From: Legionellaceae bacterium UBA6148
Lineage (GTDB): Bacteria > Pseudomonadota > Gammaproteobacteria > Legionellales > Legionellaceae
Assembly (NCBI GenBank): GCA_002423125.1
Contig: DIUW01000058.1
Coordinates: forward strand, 1-43,551
Direction of reading: 5' to 3'
Length of the DNA stretch: 43,551 nucleotides
Position numbers and translations under genes: made by a program. The notes under the pieces were generated by a model. That model ran no database searches, was not told where the DNA came from, and saw only the letters and a program-made list of their open reading frames with translations. This document shows positions 32,113 through 40,901 of the stretch, in pieces. How positions within the stretch are numbered: the stretch's first letter is position 1; the number at the start of each line of letters is the position of its first letter.

Positions 32113-34448
32113 CACGTGGGATTGAAGGTCGGAATGAAATTGACCCAACGATGCTGTTGCGCGACACGCGAACCGTTGGTAAGCGAATTAGTGATTTTTT
32201 TTCGAATCCAACCAATTCAGCGATTATTCTTTTCTCTCTAGCCGTCGCAGCTTATTTTTTCCCAGAAGGTGTTCTACCCATATTCCTTATCGGTTGCTGC
32301 TGTTTTGTATATGCGTATACGCGTAAACAAATGCTGCCTTTCCGTTTGCCGCAAATTGCACACGTGCCAGACTATAATGATTTAAAACCTGGAATTAAAA
32401 CCCCCAATATGTCTCGTGGTATTGCTTTTTTTGGTAATGATTTAAAAACCAATGAAGAATTATGGTTCGCAAACGAAGATATGAGAACCCACGTATTAAT
32501 TTTCGGTTCGACTGGGGCAGGTAAAACTGAAACGTTAGTATCGATTGCATTTAATGCATTGGTACAGGGCAGTGGATTTATTTACGTCGATGGTAAGGGA
32601 GATAACTCGCTTTATGCAAAGATATTTTCCATGGTGCGTAGTATGGGGCGAGAAGATGACTTACTGCTGATTAATTTCATGACGGGCGCGAGGGATATTG
32701 TTGGTCCACAAGAAAAACGACTTTCGAATACTTTAAATCCGTTCTGCCAAGGATCCTCGAGTATGTTAACCCAGTTAGTTGTGAGCCTAATGGGGGGATC
32801 CGGTCAATCGTCTGATGGTGATATGTGGAAAGGTCGAGCCATTGCGTTTGTTGAAGCTCTGATGCGATTACTGGTGTATATGCGAGATGAGGGCGCGCTT
32901 CTTCTGGATGCAAACACGATTCGAAATTACTTTGATCTTGGACGTCTTGAAGCCATCGTGGTTGATAAAGTGTTTCCTCGAGATGATCAAGAGAGTGTTA
33001 ATATTGAATCCATACCTAAGTTAGTCACTGATCCGTTACGTAACTATTTGGGTACCTTGCCAGGCTATAACAAAGAGAAGAAAGGCAAACAAGTATCCCA
33101 GGTATTGGAGCAACATGGTTTTATTACGATGCAGTTAGTACGAAGTTTCTCATCATTAGCGGATACGTATGGTCATATTATTAGGACAAATTTGGCGGAA
33201 GTTGATTTTAAAGACGTCGTATTAAATCGAAGAATTCTTGTCGTATTATTGCCTGCTTTAGAAAAATCGCCAGATGAATTATCAAATTTAGGTAAGGTCA
33301 TTGTTGCTTCACTCAAAGCGATGATGGCGGCGGGTTTGGGAGATCAAGTTGAAGGGGATTATCGCGATGTTATCGAGCGTAAACCAACGAATGCTCCCAC
33401 ACCTTATCTGTGTATTTTGGATGAGTACGGGTATTACGCCGTTCAAGGTTTTGCCGTCGTTCCAGCCCAAGCACGTTCTTTAGGATTCTCTGTTATATTT
33501 GCAGGACAGGATCTTCCGGCATTCCAGAAAGCGTCCAAGGAGGAGGCTGCGTCCATTGGAGCGAACACGAATATTAAAATTTGTATGAAACTTGAGGATC
33601 CAACTGAAACGTGGGATTTTTTCTCCAAAACAGCTGGTGAAGCCTATGTAACTAAAGTGGACTCATTTCAAACGAAAGAAGGGAGCGTTACGAACGCTTA
33701 TGCGGATACAAAAAGCTCGTCTTATGAAAAACGGGCACGGGTTGATTTGCTTGATTTAAAAGATCAAACGGAAGGGGAGGCGCATATCTTTTTCCGATCT
33801 AAAATTGTTCGGGCACGTATGTTTTATGCCTCACCAAAACCTGTTAAGAAATTGAAATTAAATCAATTTTTGAAGGTCGAGCCCCCTTCAGATGAATATT
33901 TAGTGAAATTACAAACGCAGATGGCGGGATTTCGGCGAATTTTGGATAGTGGTGATTTTGCAATTACTCAGGATGTATCGAATGAAGAAGTGGCGTTGAT
34001 TGATAAAATATACCACGAATCAACCATTGCAGAACCGATTGAGCGAGGTGTTTCTGCTTTATTGCTGTTCCATGGTCATAATGAACCGGAGCAGGTTGAG
34101 ACATTGATCGATGAGGTTGAAGTTGGTACTTTAACTATCTTCACTAAATTATATAATCCTCTAGGGCCATCCGTCTTATTGACAGATAAACCAGATCAAT
34201 TTTCTGAGCCTTTATTGGATATTAATTTAACGCGTAATGACATGATGCAAATTGAACATCTGGCGGGTGAGAAAGATAAATTATCCGGAAATATTGCGAA
34301 TGAATTGATTAAAGATTTACAGAACTCAACGAGTTATCCACCAATCGATCGTGATTATATCGGTGCTGGAGAGATGACTGAAGTCGTCAATGCTTTATCA
34401 CAGCACATCGTAGAAGAGCGTGATCGTGTTAGGGCTAAAAGTGAGTGA
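32109..34448 (+). CDS. icmO: Dot/Icm coupling ATPase IcmO (DotL)
   Basis: This 779-residue protein is the type IV coupling ATPase of the Dot/Icm system (783 residues in Legionella). Two membrane segments lie in the first 80 residues. The RecA-like domain has Walker A GSTGAGKT at residues 133-140 and Walker B LCILDEYG with Asp438-Glu439. The Gln of FAGQD follows. The C-terminal tail (about residues 590-779) is acidic and would bind IcmS-IcmW and DotN. In Legionella icmN, icmM and further genes follow; here the next gene is convergent and unrelated, overlapping the icmO end by 14 bp. Confidence 0.97.
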   Translation: MTRGIEGRNEIDPTMLLRDTRTVGKRISDFFSNPTNSAIILFSLAVAAYFFPEGVLPIFLIGCCCFVYAYTRKQMLPFRLPQIAHVPDYNDLKPGIKTPNMSRGIAFFGNDLKTNEELWFANEDMRTHVLIFGSTGAGKTETLVSIAFNALVQGSGFIYVDGKGDNSLYAKIFSMVRSMGREDDLLLINFMTGARDIVGPQEKRLSNTLNPFCQGSSSMLTQLVVSLMGGSGQSSDGDMWKGRAIAFVEALMRLLVYMRDEGALLLDANTIRNYFDLGRLEAIVVDKVFPRDDQESVNIESIPKLVTDPLRNYLGTLPGYNKEKKGKQVSQVLEQHGFITMQLVRSFSSLADTYGHIIRTNLAEVDFKDVVLNRRILVVLLPALEKSPDELSNLGKVIVASLKAMMAAGLGDQVEGDYRDVIERKPTNAPTPYLCILDEYGYYAVQGFAVVPAQARSLGFSVIFAGQDLPAFQKASKEEAASIGANTNIKICMKLEDPTETWDFFSKTAGEAYVTKVDSFQTKEGSVTNAYADTKSSSYEKRARVDLLDLKDQTEGEAHIFFRSKIVRARMFYASPKPVKKLKLNQFLKVEPPSDEYLVKLQTQMAGFRRILDSGDFAITQDVSNEEVALIDKIYHESTIAEPIERGVSALLLFHGHNEPEQVETLIDEVEVGTLTIFTKLYNPLGPSVLLTDKPDQFSEPLLDINLTRNDMMQIEHLAGEKDKLSGNIANELIKDLQNSTSYPPIDRDYIGAGEMTEVVNALSQHIVEERDRVRAKSE

Positions 34449-35991
34449 GGAGTAGAGCAGAGTCGCCGCAGTCTGGGCTGCTCATTGGATCGACCTCATC
34501 AATTACATTTTCAATCTCTTTGCACGTTGCCCAGAATTGGTTCCTCATTGGACCACGATACATTGTATCAAATGACCAATTTTGACCAAATATCAACCCC
34601 ACTTGTGTAATAAAATGTTTAACCAACGAGGCAAACTGATGCCATTGTTTATATAACGGTGCAGCGTTTTCGACGTTGCTCAATGCATTAGAAAGCTCAC
34701 TAAGTTGCTGCACGGTTATCTGGGGTTTTGATTTTGATACATGAATTGCTTTAATGCATTTCAATATAATCGGTAGAGCGTTGCTTTGTAATTCTAATGT
34801 ATTGGCCAATCGCAGAAAACTATCAGTACCCTTGGAATCCGTCTTTAATGTATTGAAAATCAGTTTCTGTTGATGACTCAATGTCTGCTGTTTTATTTCA
34901 AGAAGATACTCTTTTTTAAGTCGATCAATGATTTCTTGAAGCAATAAATTTTTTTGAGTTTCTAACTCGGGTTGTACTACTGATAACGTACCAGGGTTTC
35001 GGATGCTTTCTGCTGGTGCTAATTCTGTTCTAGGGGTATCGAGCGTCGATGCTTCTTCCTGTAAAGTGATTTTTGGCACTAAGTCTTCGGTGTTCGGTGT
35101 TGACGTGTTGCCCTGAACAGCAATTACCGCCCCTTTCGATGCTCGAGACTTGCGAGAATTCTTTCGCACACCTAAGTGCTCCACTTGCTTAGGTGTTTCT
35201 GTGGATGATCTGCCTGTTTGTGAAAGACTTCTGGCAGATGGACTTTGCTTGCTCTGAATTTTCAGGACGTAACTTTGTAATTTTTCAGAAGAATGTTGGC
35301 TAATGGATTGTCTTAAGGCTCCAGCTTCATATAGGATAATTTGGCGTAACGCTTGTGCAAATGAATTATATAGGCAATTACCATCGCCTAATGTTCCATG
35401 ATAGTCTGCGGGATAAAAAAACCAATGATTTTGAGCCACATTATAACAAATAATACGAGGCCTCTCTTCTAAGCATTCTCTGATATTGTATGTCAAGCTC
35501 TCTTTACCCTCCTGCGAAACAAGCGTTACCCCCATGGTTAAATCTAACAAATCGGCCAGACTGGCTGCATCAAGATCTTCACCCCAGGCCGTATTTCGAG
35601 CTTGAAGCTGCAAATATTCTTCAAATGCTGCTGTTCCATAGTTATTAATAGTGAGCTGATACAATTGCCTTTCATCTTTACTCAAGGTCTTTTGTTGCCT
35701 TCCAGGATCTTGTGATTGCAATTTAGCAAGTAACTCTTGTTCACCGAGTTGTTGAATTTGAACCTCTTTTAACCACTTAGACCATGGCGTTGTAGCCTGC
35801 CACATATGCTTTATCGTTGCGGCGCGCAAAAAAGGAGCTAATATTTTTTGGAGGTCTTTTTCTTTGTATTCCAAAAAAAGCATTTTCAGAGCGTCATCAA
35901 TATTTTCTGTACCATCGATCGTGGCAATCAAGGCATTGCGATCCGTTTCATCTGAGAATAGCTTCTCTTTTAGAAGGTCAATCATTTTCAT
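34435..35991 (-). CDS. OTU-like cysteine protease with permuted motif order, candidate Dot/Icm effector
   Basis: This 518-residue soluble protein carries OTU deubiquitinase-like motifs in unusual order. Residues 127-150 (FEEYLQLQARNTAWGEDLD with Trp136-Gly137, then ASLADLL) look like the middle of an OTU domain. His189 in QNHWFFYP looks like the catalytic histidine. Only then comes Asp203-Gly-Asn-Cys206 (GDGNCLYNSFAQAL), which normally starts the domain. The rest is a polar linker (about 240-350) and a helical C-terminal region. The ATG at 35991 is preferred over a GTG 11 codons upstream; neither has a strong ribosome-binding site. It converges on icmO. Deubiquitinase activity and secretion are inferred, not shown. 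Confidence 0.75.
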   Translation of the reverse strand: MKMIDLLKEKLFSDETDRNALIATIDGTENIDDALKMLFLEYKEKDLQKILAPFLRAATIKHMWQATTPWSKWLKEVQIQQLGEQELLAKLQSQDPGRQQKTLSKDERQLYQLTINNYGTAAFEEYLQLQARNTAWGEDLDAASLADLLDLTMGVTLVSQEGKESLTYNIRECLEERPRIICYNVAQNHWFFYPADYHGTLGDGNCLYNSFAQALRQIILYEAGALRQSISQHSSEKLQSYVLKIQSKQSPSARSLSQTGRSSTETPKQVEHLGVRKNSRKSRASKGAVIAVQGNTSTPNTEDLVPKITLQEEASTLDTPRTELAPAESIRNPGTLSVVQPELETQKNLLLQEIIDRLKKEYLLEIKQQTLSHQQKLIFNTLKTDSKGTDSFLRLANTLELQSNALPIILKCIKAIHVSKSKPQITVQQLSELSNALSNVENAAPLYKQWHQFASLVKHFITQVGLIFGQNWSFDTMYRGPMRNQFWATCKEIENVIDEVDPMSSPDCGDSALLLTHF

Positions 35992-36292
35992 GGCTAATCC
36001 GGTTTTAAAAAATATTAGGTTCACTAATTGTACAGCATAAGAGACTTTTAAACAAGAGAGGCAACAGGGAACTTGAGTATTTATACTCTATTTAAAGAAG
36101 GATTGCGGACAGTGAAGTGGATGACAATGCTGGATTACTGACGCAGCCCTCAATTCAAATCTCAAATGCAACTGTGTAGAAGTTACGCAATGACAATCTC
36201 GGTTAACGGAAGCCGCCGTATGCGACAACGCACGAACGGTGATGGGCTAAACGTTGTCATCCTTGCCAAGGCTTGAGCCTGGTGCTGGGAAA
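35992..36292. other. Gene-free stretch with a REP-like fragment
   Basis: No gene is supported in these 301 bases. Near 36257-36290 the sequence GTCATCCTTGCCAAGGCTTG and what follows resembles the CATCC-containing fragment downstream of murE at about 5540, suggesting a dispersed repeat remnant. The part nearest 35991 presumably contains the promoter of the OTU-like gene, but no clear hexamers were identified. Confidence 0.4.
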
Positions 36293-36592
36293 CTATTGCG
36301 AGATTGATTCAGTTTCCAACCATCCTGATAGCGTCTCAATAATTTTCCGTGCTTGATCGTTGCTTGAAATGTTAAATTTAGATTTTTGCCAGTATTGATC
36401 ATTTCGTTTCTGGTAACGTCTAATCGAATATTTTACTTCACCAAAGGCTTGCTTTGTGTTGTCCCAATCTTGATAGCGAAACAGAATAGTGGTCCATGCG
36501 CCTTTTGAAAGAACGTGCTTGCCAAGCTCTTTTGTTTTCTCAATTCCGTCCTCAGTGAAGGCGATGGTAATCTCGTCAATGGTTGCACTCAT
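36293..36592 (-). CDS. Small conserved-looking protein of unknown function
   Basis: This 99-residue soluble protein has mixed alpha/beta character: ATIDEITIAFTEDGI, LSKGAWTTILFRYQDWD, VKYSIRRYQKRN and a C-terminal helix KIIETLSGWL. A GGAG site lies 6 bases before the ATG at 36592. The pattern of a strand followed by an aromatic FRYQDWD turn suggests a real conserved family, but I cannot name it. It lies 20 bp after the end of the secreted-protein gene on the same strand, so the two are probably co-transcribed. Confidence 0.75.
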   Translation of the reverse strand: MSATIDEITIAFTEDGIEKTKELGKHVLSKGAWTTILFRYQDWDNTKQAFGEVKYSIRRYQKRNDQYWQKSKFNISSNDQARKIIETLSGWLETESISQ

Positions 36593-36612
36593 GTAAAACT
36601 CCAATAGGGTAA

Positions 36613-37194
36613 TTAATCCATGGATTCTAGACTTCCATTAACAAATGTCAAGCGAATTGAAGGTTGATATTGATCGATTTGATAAATCCAAACCTCGCTG
36701 TTGTTATTACCGGGCATTGGCTCATTGATATATGTCCTATTGGTTTGATTAGGGGCACCACAAGTAGCATAGACACTACTCTCAGGATCGCCGATTTTAA
36801 CACTATTTCCATCGCAAATATTCATTGCATTGGTGCCCGAACCATTGACGTGGATGGATTTGACTTTGTTGCTCTCAATGTCGAATTGAATACTGTATAA
36901 ATTATTGATTCCTGTTGGAAGCGACCATGTCGCGAGAACTGAACTTGCCATGCCGGGATAGGGCTGGGTGGGGATTGTTGAGGTGTAGATGAGTTGGGTG
37001 ACGGGGACTTGGTTGGTCACTTGCTGATTCGATTTTGTTTTACTGATCGGTTGCCCACACGCACCAATAACTTGGCTTTCAGTCATCCCAACTTGAATGT
37101 AGCCATGCCCCCCAGGACAATACGTTGCAGCAGACCCAATGGCAGGGAATATCCCGATATAAACAACCGTAACAGCAGTTAAGGCTCGTTTCAT
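36613..37194 (-). CDS. Secreted DUF2845-like protein with two cysteine-containing repeats
   Basis: This 193-residue protein has a signal peptide (MKRALTAVTVVYIGIFPAIGSA) and two similar half-domains. The first is YCPGGHGYIQVGMTESQVIGACGQP and the second ICDGNSVKIGDPESSVYATCGAPN, each split over more than 20 residues. In both, a G(M/D)xESxVxxxCGxP pattern is followed by beta-rich sequence. This resembles the DUF2845 family of Legionella-like periplasmic proteins and, distantly, the SmpA/BamE fold. Paired cysteines suggest disulfides. Role unknown. Confidence 0.8.
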   Translation of the reverse strand: MKRALTAVTVVYIGIFPAIGSAATYCPGGHGYIQVGMTESQVIGACGQPISKTKSNQQVTNQVPVTQLIYTSTIPTQPYPGMASSVLATWSLPTGINNLYSIQFDIESNKVKSIHVNGSGTNAMNICDGNSVKIGDPESSVYATCGAPNQTNRTYINEPMPGNNNSEVWIYQIDQYQPSIRLTFVNGSLESMD

Positions 37195-37218
37195 GATTAT
37201 ACCTCATCAAAAGTGTAT

Positions 37219-38019
37219 CTATTGATTAAGTATAGTTCGGCTTATCTCTTCTGCACGATTTCGAGCTGATTTCATGGCTTCAGCAATACTGTCGCCAACA
37301 TGGTGTGTTTTAAATACATTCAGCGCAGCAGCGGTTGTACCTCCGGTCGATGTCACCTCGTCTCTTAGTTCGATAAGGCTTTTATTGCTTTTCATGGCTA
37401 AGGCAACGGCTCCACTTAACGTTTCTAAAGTAAATGAAGTGGCAACGTGTTTCTCAATGCCCATATCAACAGCGGCATCAACCATATACTGCATCAATTG
37501 GAATACATAAGCAGGGCCACTGCCAGAAAGTGCCGTAAAGCTGTCTATATCGCTTTCTTGATGAATCCAAGTGCTAATCCCAATGGAATTAAACAATGTT
37601 TCAGCACATTGTCGCTGTTGTGCATCGGTACTCTTATTGGCGATCAGAGGCGTTGCTGATCGGTTGATAGACGCTGCAATATTTGGCATGGCACGGATAA
37701 TTGCTGTTTGCGGAGGAGTCCGTTCACTGAACCAATCGAGAGTGAGTCCTGTGGCTACGGAGATAAGTAGGCAGTCAGAGGTTAGTGCGGGTTTAATTTC
37801 AGCGATGACGTTCGGCATTAATGCGGGTTTGACGGCAAGAATAACGATGTTTGCTCCAGGGAGTACACTTAGATTATCCGAAAAAGTGTGTATGCCTTCA
37901 GCGTTGATACCGAGTGCTAATGAGGGAGCGGAAGCCCGAATGCAATAGTGATTCGATTGCAATAACCCGGTTGCGAGAGCGCGAGCAATTTTTCCATAGC
38001 CAATAAAACTAACGTTCAT
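37219..38019 (-). CDS. proC: Pyrroline-5-carboxylate reductase ProC
   Basis: This 266-residue enzyme reduces 1-pyrroline-5-carboxylate to proline with NAD(P)H. The N-terminal Rossmann motif is VSFIGYGKIARALATGL. The C-terminal signature LRDEVTSTGGTTAAALNVF is typical, as are VILAVKP and IRAMPNIAASI. The ATG at 38019 overlaps the pyrE stop by 4 bp and starts directly at the Rossmann strand; the upstream in-frame start lies inside pyrE. Operon pyrE-proC. Confidence 0.96.
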   Translation of the reverse strand: MNVSFIGYGKIARALATGLLQSNHYCIRASAPSLALGINAEGIHTFSDNLSVLPGANIVILAVKPALMPNVIAEIKPALTSDCLLISVATGLTLDWFSERTPPQTAIIRAMPNIAASINRSATPLIANKSTDAQQRQCAETLFNSIGISTWIHQESDIDSFTALSGSGPAYVFQLMQYMVDAAVDMGIEKHVATSFTLETLSGAVALAMKSNKSLIELRDEVTSTGGTTAAALNVFKTHHVGDSIAEAMKSARNRAEEISRTILNQ

Positions 38020-38663
38020 AATGGAGTCCTTGAGCAACCATATTGCTTTAGATACTGTGTAATCTTCAGAACGGTTTCCTCGTCACCTTGATGACGGAGA
38101 TAATCCATTAAATCATACAATGTAATAATTGAAATGACACGAACACCTTGAGACTCGATGTCTTGTAATGTTGATTTTTCAGAAACACCACGCTCACAGC
38201 GGTCAATCGCAATGACCACAGCCGTGACTTTCCCACCGTTTTCTTCGATAAGTCGTTTTGATTCATGAAAAGCAGTACCCGCTGTAATGACGTCATCAAT
38301 AATGACCGTATTTCCAGTGAGTGGCGCACCCATTAACACACCACCTTCGCCATGCTGTTTGATTTCTTTACGATTGAAGGTGACAGAGGTGTTTATACCC
38401 CTTTCAGCAAGTGCAATAGCCGTTGTTGTTGCCAAAGGCAATCCTTTATAGGCGGGCCCAAAGAGATGTTTAAAATCAATTTGACTATCGATAATTGCGT
38501 TAGCATAAGCTTGGCCAAGTTGTTTCAGGGCAATATTTTGATAGAACTCACCCGCATTAAAAAAATAAGGACTTTTGCGACCGGATTTCAGTGTAAAATC
38601 GCCAAATTTTAATACGTTATTGTCCAGAGCCATTTGGATAAAAGCTGCTTTTGATGGGGTCAT
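38016..38663 (-). CDS. pyrE: Orotate phosphoribosyltransferase PyrE
   Basis: This 215-residue enzyme converts orotate and PRPP to orotidine 5'-phosphate in pyrimidine synthesis. Family segments include NVLKFGDFTLKSGRKSPYFFNAG, FGPAYKGLPLATTTAIAL, FNRKEIKQHGEGG and the PRPP-binding VIIDDVITAGTA. The start at 38663 (MTPSKAAFIQ) aligns with the usual N-terminus; the frame is open 10 codons further upstream. The gene diverges from the cold-shock gene. Confidence 0.96.
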   Translation of the reverse strand: MTPSKAAFIQMALDNNVLKFGDFTLKSGRKSPYFFNAGEFYQNIALKQLGQAYANAIIDSQIDFKHLFGPAYKGLPLATTTAIALAERGINTSVTFNRKEIKQHGEGGVLMGAPLTGNTVIIDDVITAGTAFHESKRLIEENGGKVTAVVIAIDRCERGVSEKSTLQDIESQGVRVISIITLYDLMDYLRHQGDEETVLKITQYLKQYGCSRTPL

Positions 38664-38760
38664 GACTACTCGTTGCATGAAAGTGAAGCCCATTATGGAT
38701 CAACTTGAAAAGTTTGTTAACAAGTCCATGAAAAAAATAATAATTCGTATCAAAATATGA

Positions 38761-38788
38761 TTAACAACGAACGAAAAACTGCTATGCT
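38761..38788 (+). promoter_or_regulatory. Putative promoter of the cold-shock gene
   Basis: TTAACA at 38761-38766 and TATGCT at 38783-38788 with a 16-bp spacer could be -35 and -10 elements. They would give a 5' leader of about 40 bases before the csp start. The assignment is by eye only. Confidence 0.35.
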
Positions 38789-38836
38789 GGTTATGTGGTA
38801 TTAACAAATAGTTGGATCTAAAACGAGGATAGCGAA

Positions 38837-39058
38837 ATGTCTCAAAGAGAAACAGGCCATGTAAAATGGTTCAATGAAAAAAAAGGATTTGGATTTATTG
38901 TTCGCAGTAGTGGTGAAGATATTTTTGTTCACTATAAGGATATTGATCCAGAAAATCCTGGTTTTAAAACGTTGGAAGAGAATGCAAACGTGAGTTTTCT
39001 TCTTGATAACGGTCCTAAAGGATTAAAAGCTCAGAGTGTATTAGTTGTTGAAGGATAA
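38837..39058 (+). CDS. Cold-shock domain protein (CspA family)
   Basis: This 73-residue single cold-shock domain protein binds single-stranded RNA or DNA. It has GHVKWFNEKKGFGFI with the RNP1 motif KGFGFI and DIFVHYKDI with RNP2. A GAGGAT site precedes the ATG. Many Csp proteins are cold- or stress-induced RNA chaperones; which of these applies here is not visible. The C-terminal part (SFLLDNGPKGLKAQSVLVV) is complete. Confidence 0.95.
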   Translation: MSQRETGHVKWFNEKKGFGFIVRSSGEDIFVHYKDIDPENPGFKTLEENANVSFLLDNGPKGLKAQSVLVVEG

Positions 39059-39098
39059 TACATTCATTAAAACGAAATATTATGTTTAGATATTGCCT

Positions 39099-39926
39099 AT
39101 GAAACAACAGGTAGCAGTCATCACTGGTGCTGCAAGTGGTATTGGCTTTGCGCTGGCAAATGCGTGTGTTCTACGCCATATGCATGTTGTAATGGTTGAT
39201 TGTGCGATCGACGCGTTGCAACAAGCCTCTGAAAAGCTGAGTCAATTATCTCATTCGCAGGTGCTGTCTGTTGTTTGCGATGTCACTCAACGTGATGATG
39301 TTTGTCGTGTGGCACAACAAACATATGATCAATTTAACCGGGTTGATCTATTGATTAACAATGCCGGTGTTAATGGATCTTTAGTTCCTTTGTGGGAAAT
39401 GCCCGTTTCACAAATCCGCAACGTGATGGATGTGAATCTTTTCGGCGTATTAAACGGCATTCATGTGTTTCTACCGCTCATGTTTAAACAAGAATCCAGA
39501 GGCCATATTGTGAATATGGCGAGCGTTTATGGGCTTTGTAGTGGTTCATTGGTGGGCGCGTACGCCATGTCTAAACATGCGATTGTCGCGTTGTCTGAAT
39601 CGCTGTATTTTGATTTAAAGCGATTAAAAAAGCCTGTTGATATCTCCGTTGTGTGCCCATCGTTTGTGAACACGCCGTTGCTCGCAAACTCTAATGTATC
39701 TCCAGAAGATGCACTGTATCAAAAAATGCAAGACTTAATTGAGCGTGGTCGATCGCCAGAAGAGGTTGCTGATCATATTTTACGTGAAGTCGGACATAGG
39801 CAATTTTATATCTTGCCTGATAAGGAAGTGAAAGACTACTGCGAAAAACGTGTTCAGGGAATTATTGATCAAATTGCTCCAGCCGAGCATAGTTTAGAAA
39901 AAATTATGGCATGGATCGCATCATAA
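39099..39926 (+). CDS. Short-chain dehydrogenase/reductase
   Basis: This 275-residue classical SDR has the nucleotide motif TGAASGIG near the N-terminus, the NNAG motif, a serine in VNMASVYG and Tyr155-xxx-Lys159 in GAYAMSKHA. An aspartate after the second strand (MVDCA) favours NAD(H). The substrate cannot be inferred. The first in-frame start is a TTG two codons upstream, but the ATG at 39099 fits better; no strong ribosome-binding site is present. It converges with hemF with a 6-bp overlap. Confidence 0.9.
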   Translation: MKQQVAVITGAASGIGFALANACVLRHMHVVMVDCAIDALQQASEKLSQLSHSQVLSVVCDVTQRDDVCRVAQQTYDQFNRVDLLINNAGVNGSLVPLWEMPVSQIRNVMDVNLFGVLNGIHVFLPLMFKQESRGHIVNMASVYGLCSGSLVGAYAMSKHAIVALSESLYFDLKRLKKPVDISVVCPSFVNTPLLANSNVSPEDALYQKMQDLIERGRSPEEVADHILREVGHRQFYILPDKEVKDYCEKRVQGIIDQIAPAEHSLEKIMAWIAS

Positions 39927-40847
39927 CCAATCTCTCGCAGGTAAAAACTCCTTATAAAGAGTATGTTCTGGTGTATTTTCCTCAGGATGATAGTTATATT
40001 TCCAGGTGACTTCGGGAGGTAGGGACATTAAAATTGACTCTGTGCGGCCACCTGATTGTAGGCCAAACAAAGTACCTCGGTCATAAATCAAATTAAATTC
40101 AACGTAACGTCCTCGACGGTATTGTTGAAACGCTTTTTCTCGTTCGCCAAATGGATGCGAATGTCGACGTGCGACGATAGGCATGTAGGCGGTGCGATAA
40201 TGATTCCCAATACTTTGCATTAATGCAAAGCTGTGATCAAAACTTATTTCATGGTAATCGTCAAAAAACAAACCACCAATTCCCCGTGCTTCGCTGCGGT
40301 GTTTTAGATAAAAATATCGGTCGCACCAGGCTTTAAATTCGGGGTATATGGTTTCACCAAAAGGGTCGCAGGCATTTTTAGCGGCTTGGTGCCAATGAAT
40401 GCAGTCTTCTTTAAATCCATAATAGGGTGTCAAATCAAATCCGCCGCCAAACCACCAAACCGGTGCTGAGCCTTCTTTTTCTGCGATAAAAAATCTCACA
40501 TTGGCATGTGAGGTTGGCACGTAGGGATTATTCGGATGAATGACCAATGAGACTCCCAAGGCTGTAAATTGACAACCGGCGAGTTCTGGTCTGTTTTCAG
40601 TGGCGCTGATGGGTAATTGAAGGCCTGTAACATGCGAAAAATTAACTCCCGCCTTTTCAAAAACCTTACCGCCTTCAAGTACTCGGCTAATACCGCCGCC
40701 GCCTTCTTGGCGAGTCCATGCATCTTTAAGGAATGCGCATGAATCTTCAAATGCACTGAGATCATCGCAAATCTTGTTTTGAAGATCATGTAAGTAGTGT
40801 TTGACGCGATCAACGGCGCCTGAAGGTAGAGCAGGTATATTATGCAT
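39921..40847 (-). CDS. hemF: Oxygen-dependent coproporphyrinogen III oxidase HemF
   Basis: This 308-residue enzyme makes protoporphyrinogen IX from coproporphyrinogen III using oxygen. Signatures include RQEGGGGISRVLEGG, FGGGFDLTPYYG, GIGGLFFDD, PIVARRHSHPFGERE, the RGRYVEFNLIYDRGT block and the C-terminal YHPEENTPE. Length is normal. Presence of the oxygen-dependent form shows the organism makes haem aerobically. Confidence 0.97.
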   Translation of the reverse strand: MHNIPALPSGAVDRVKHYLHDLQNKICDDLSAFEDSCAFLKDAWTRQEGGGGISRVLEGGKVFEKAGVNFSHVTGLQLPISATENRPELAGCQFTALGVSLVIHPNNPYVPTSHANVRFFIAEKEGSAPVWWFGGGFDLTPYYGFKEDCIHWHQAAKNACDPFGETIYPEFKAWCDRYFYLKHRSEARGIGGLFFDDYHEISFDHSFALMQSIGNHYRTAYMPIVARRHSHPFGEREKAFQQYRRGRYVEFNLIYDRGTLFGLQSGGRTESILMSLPPEVTWKYNYHPEENTPEHTLYKEFLPARDWL

Positions 40848-40901
40848 TCTATTTAAACTCCAGCGGTCCCCAATATGCGCAGGACCATTACGACATTTGA
40901 T

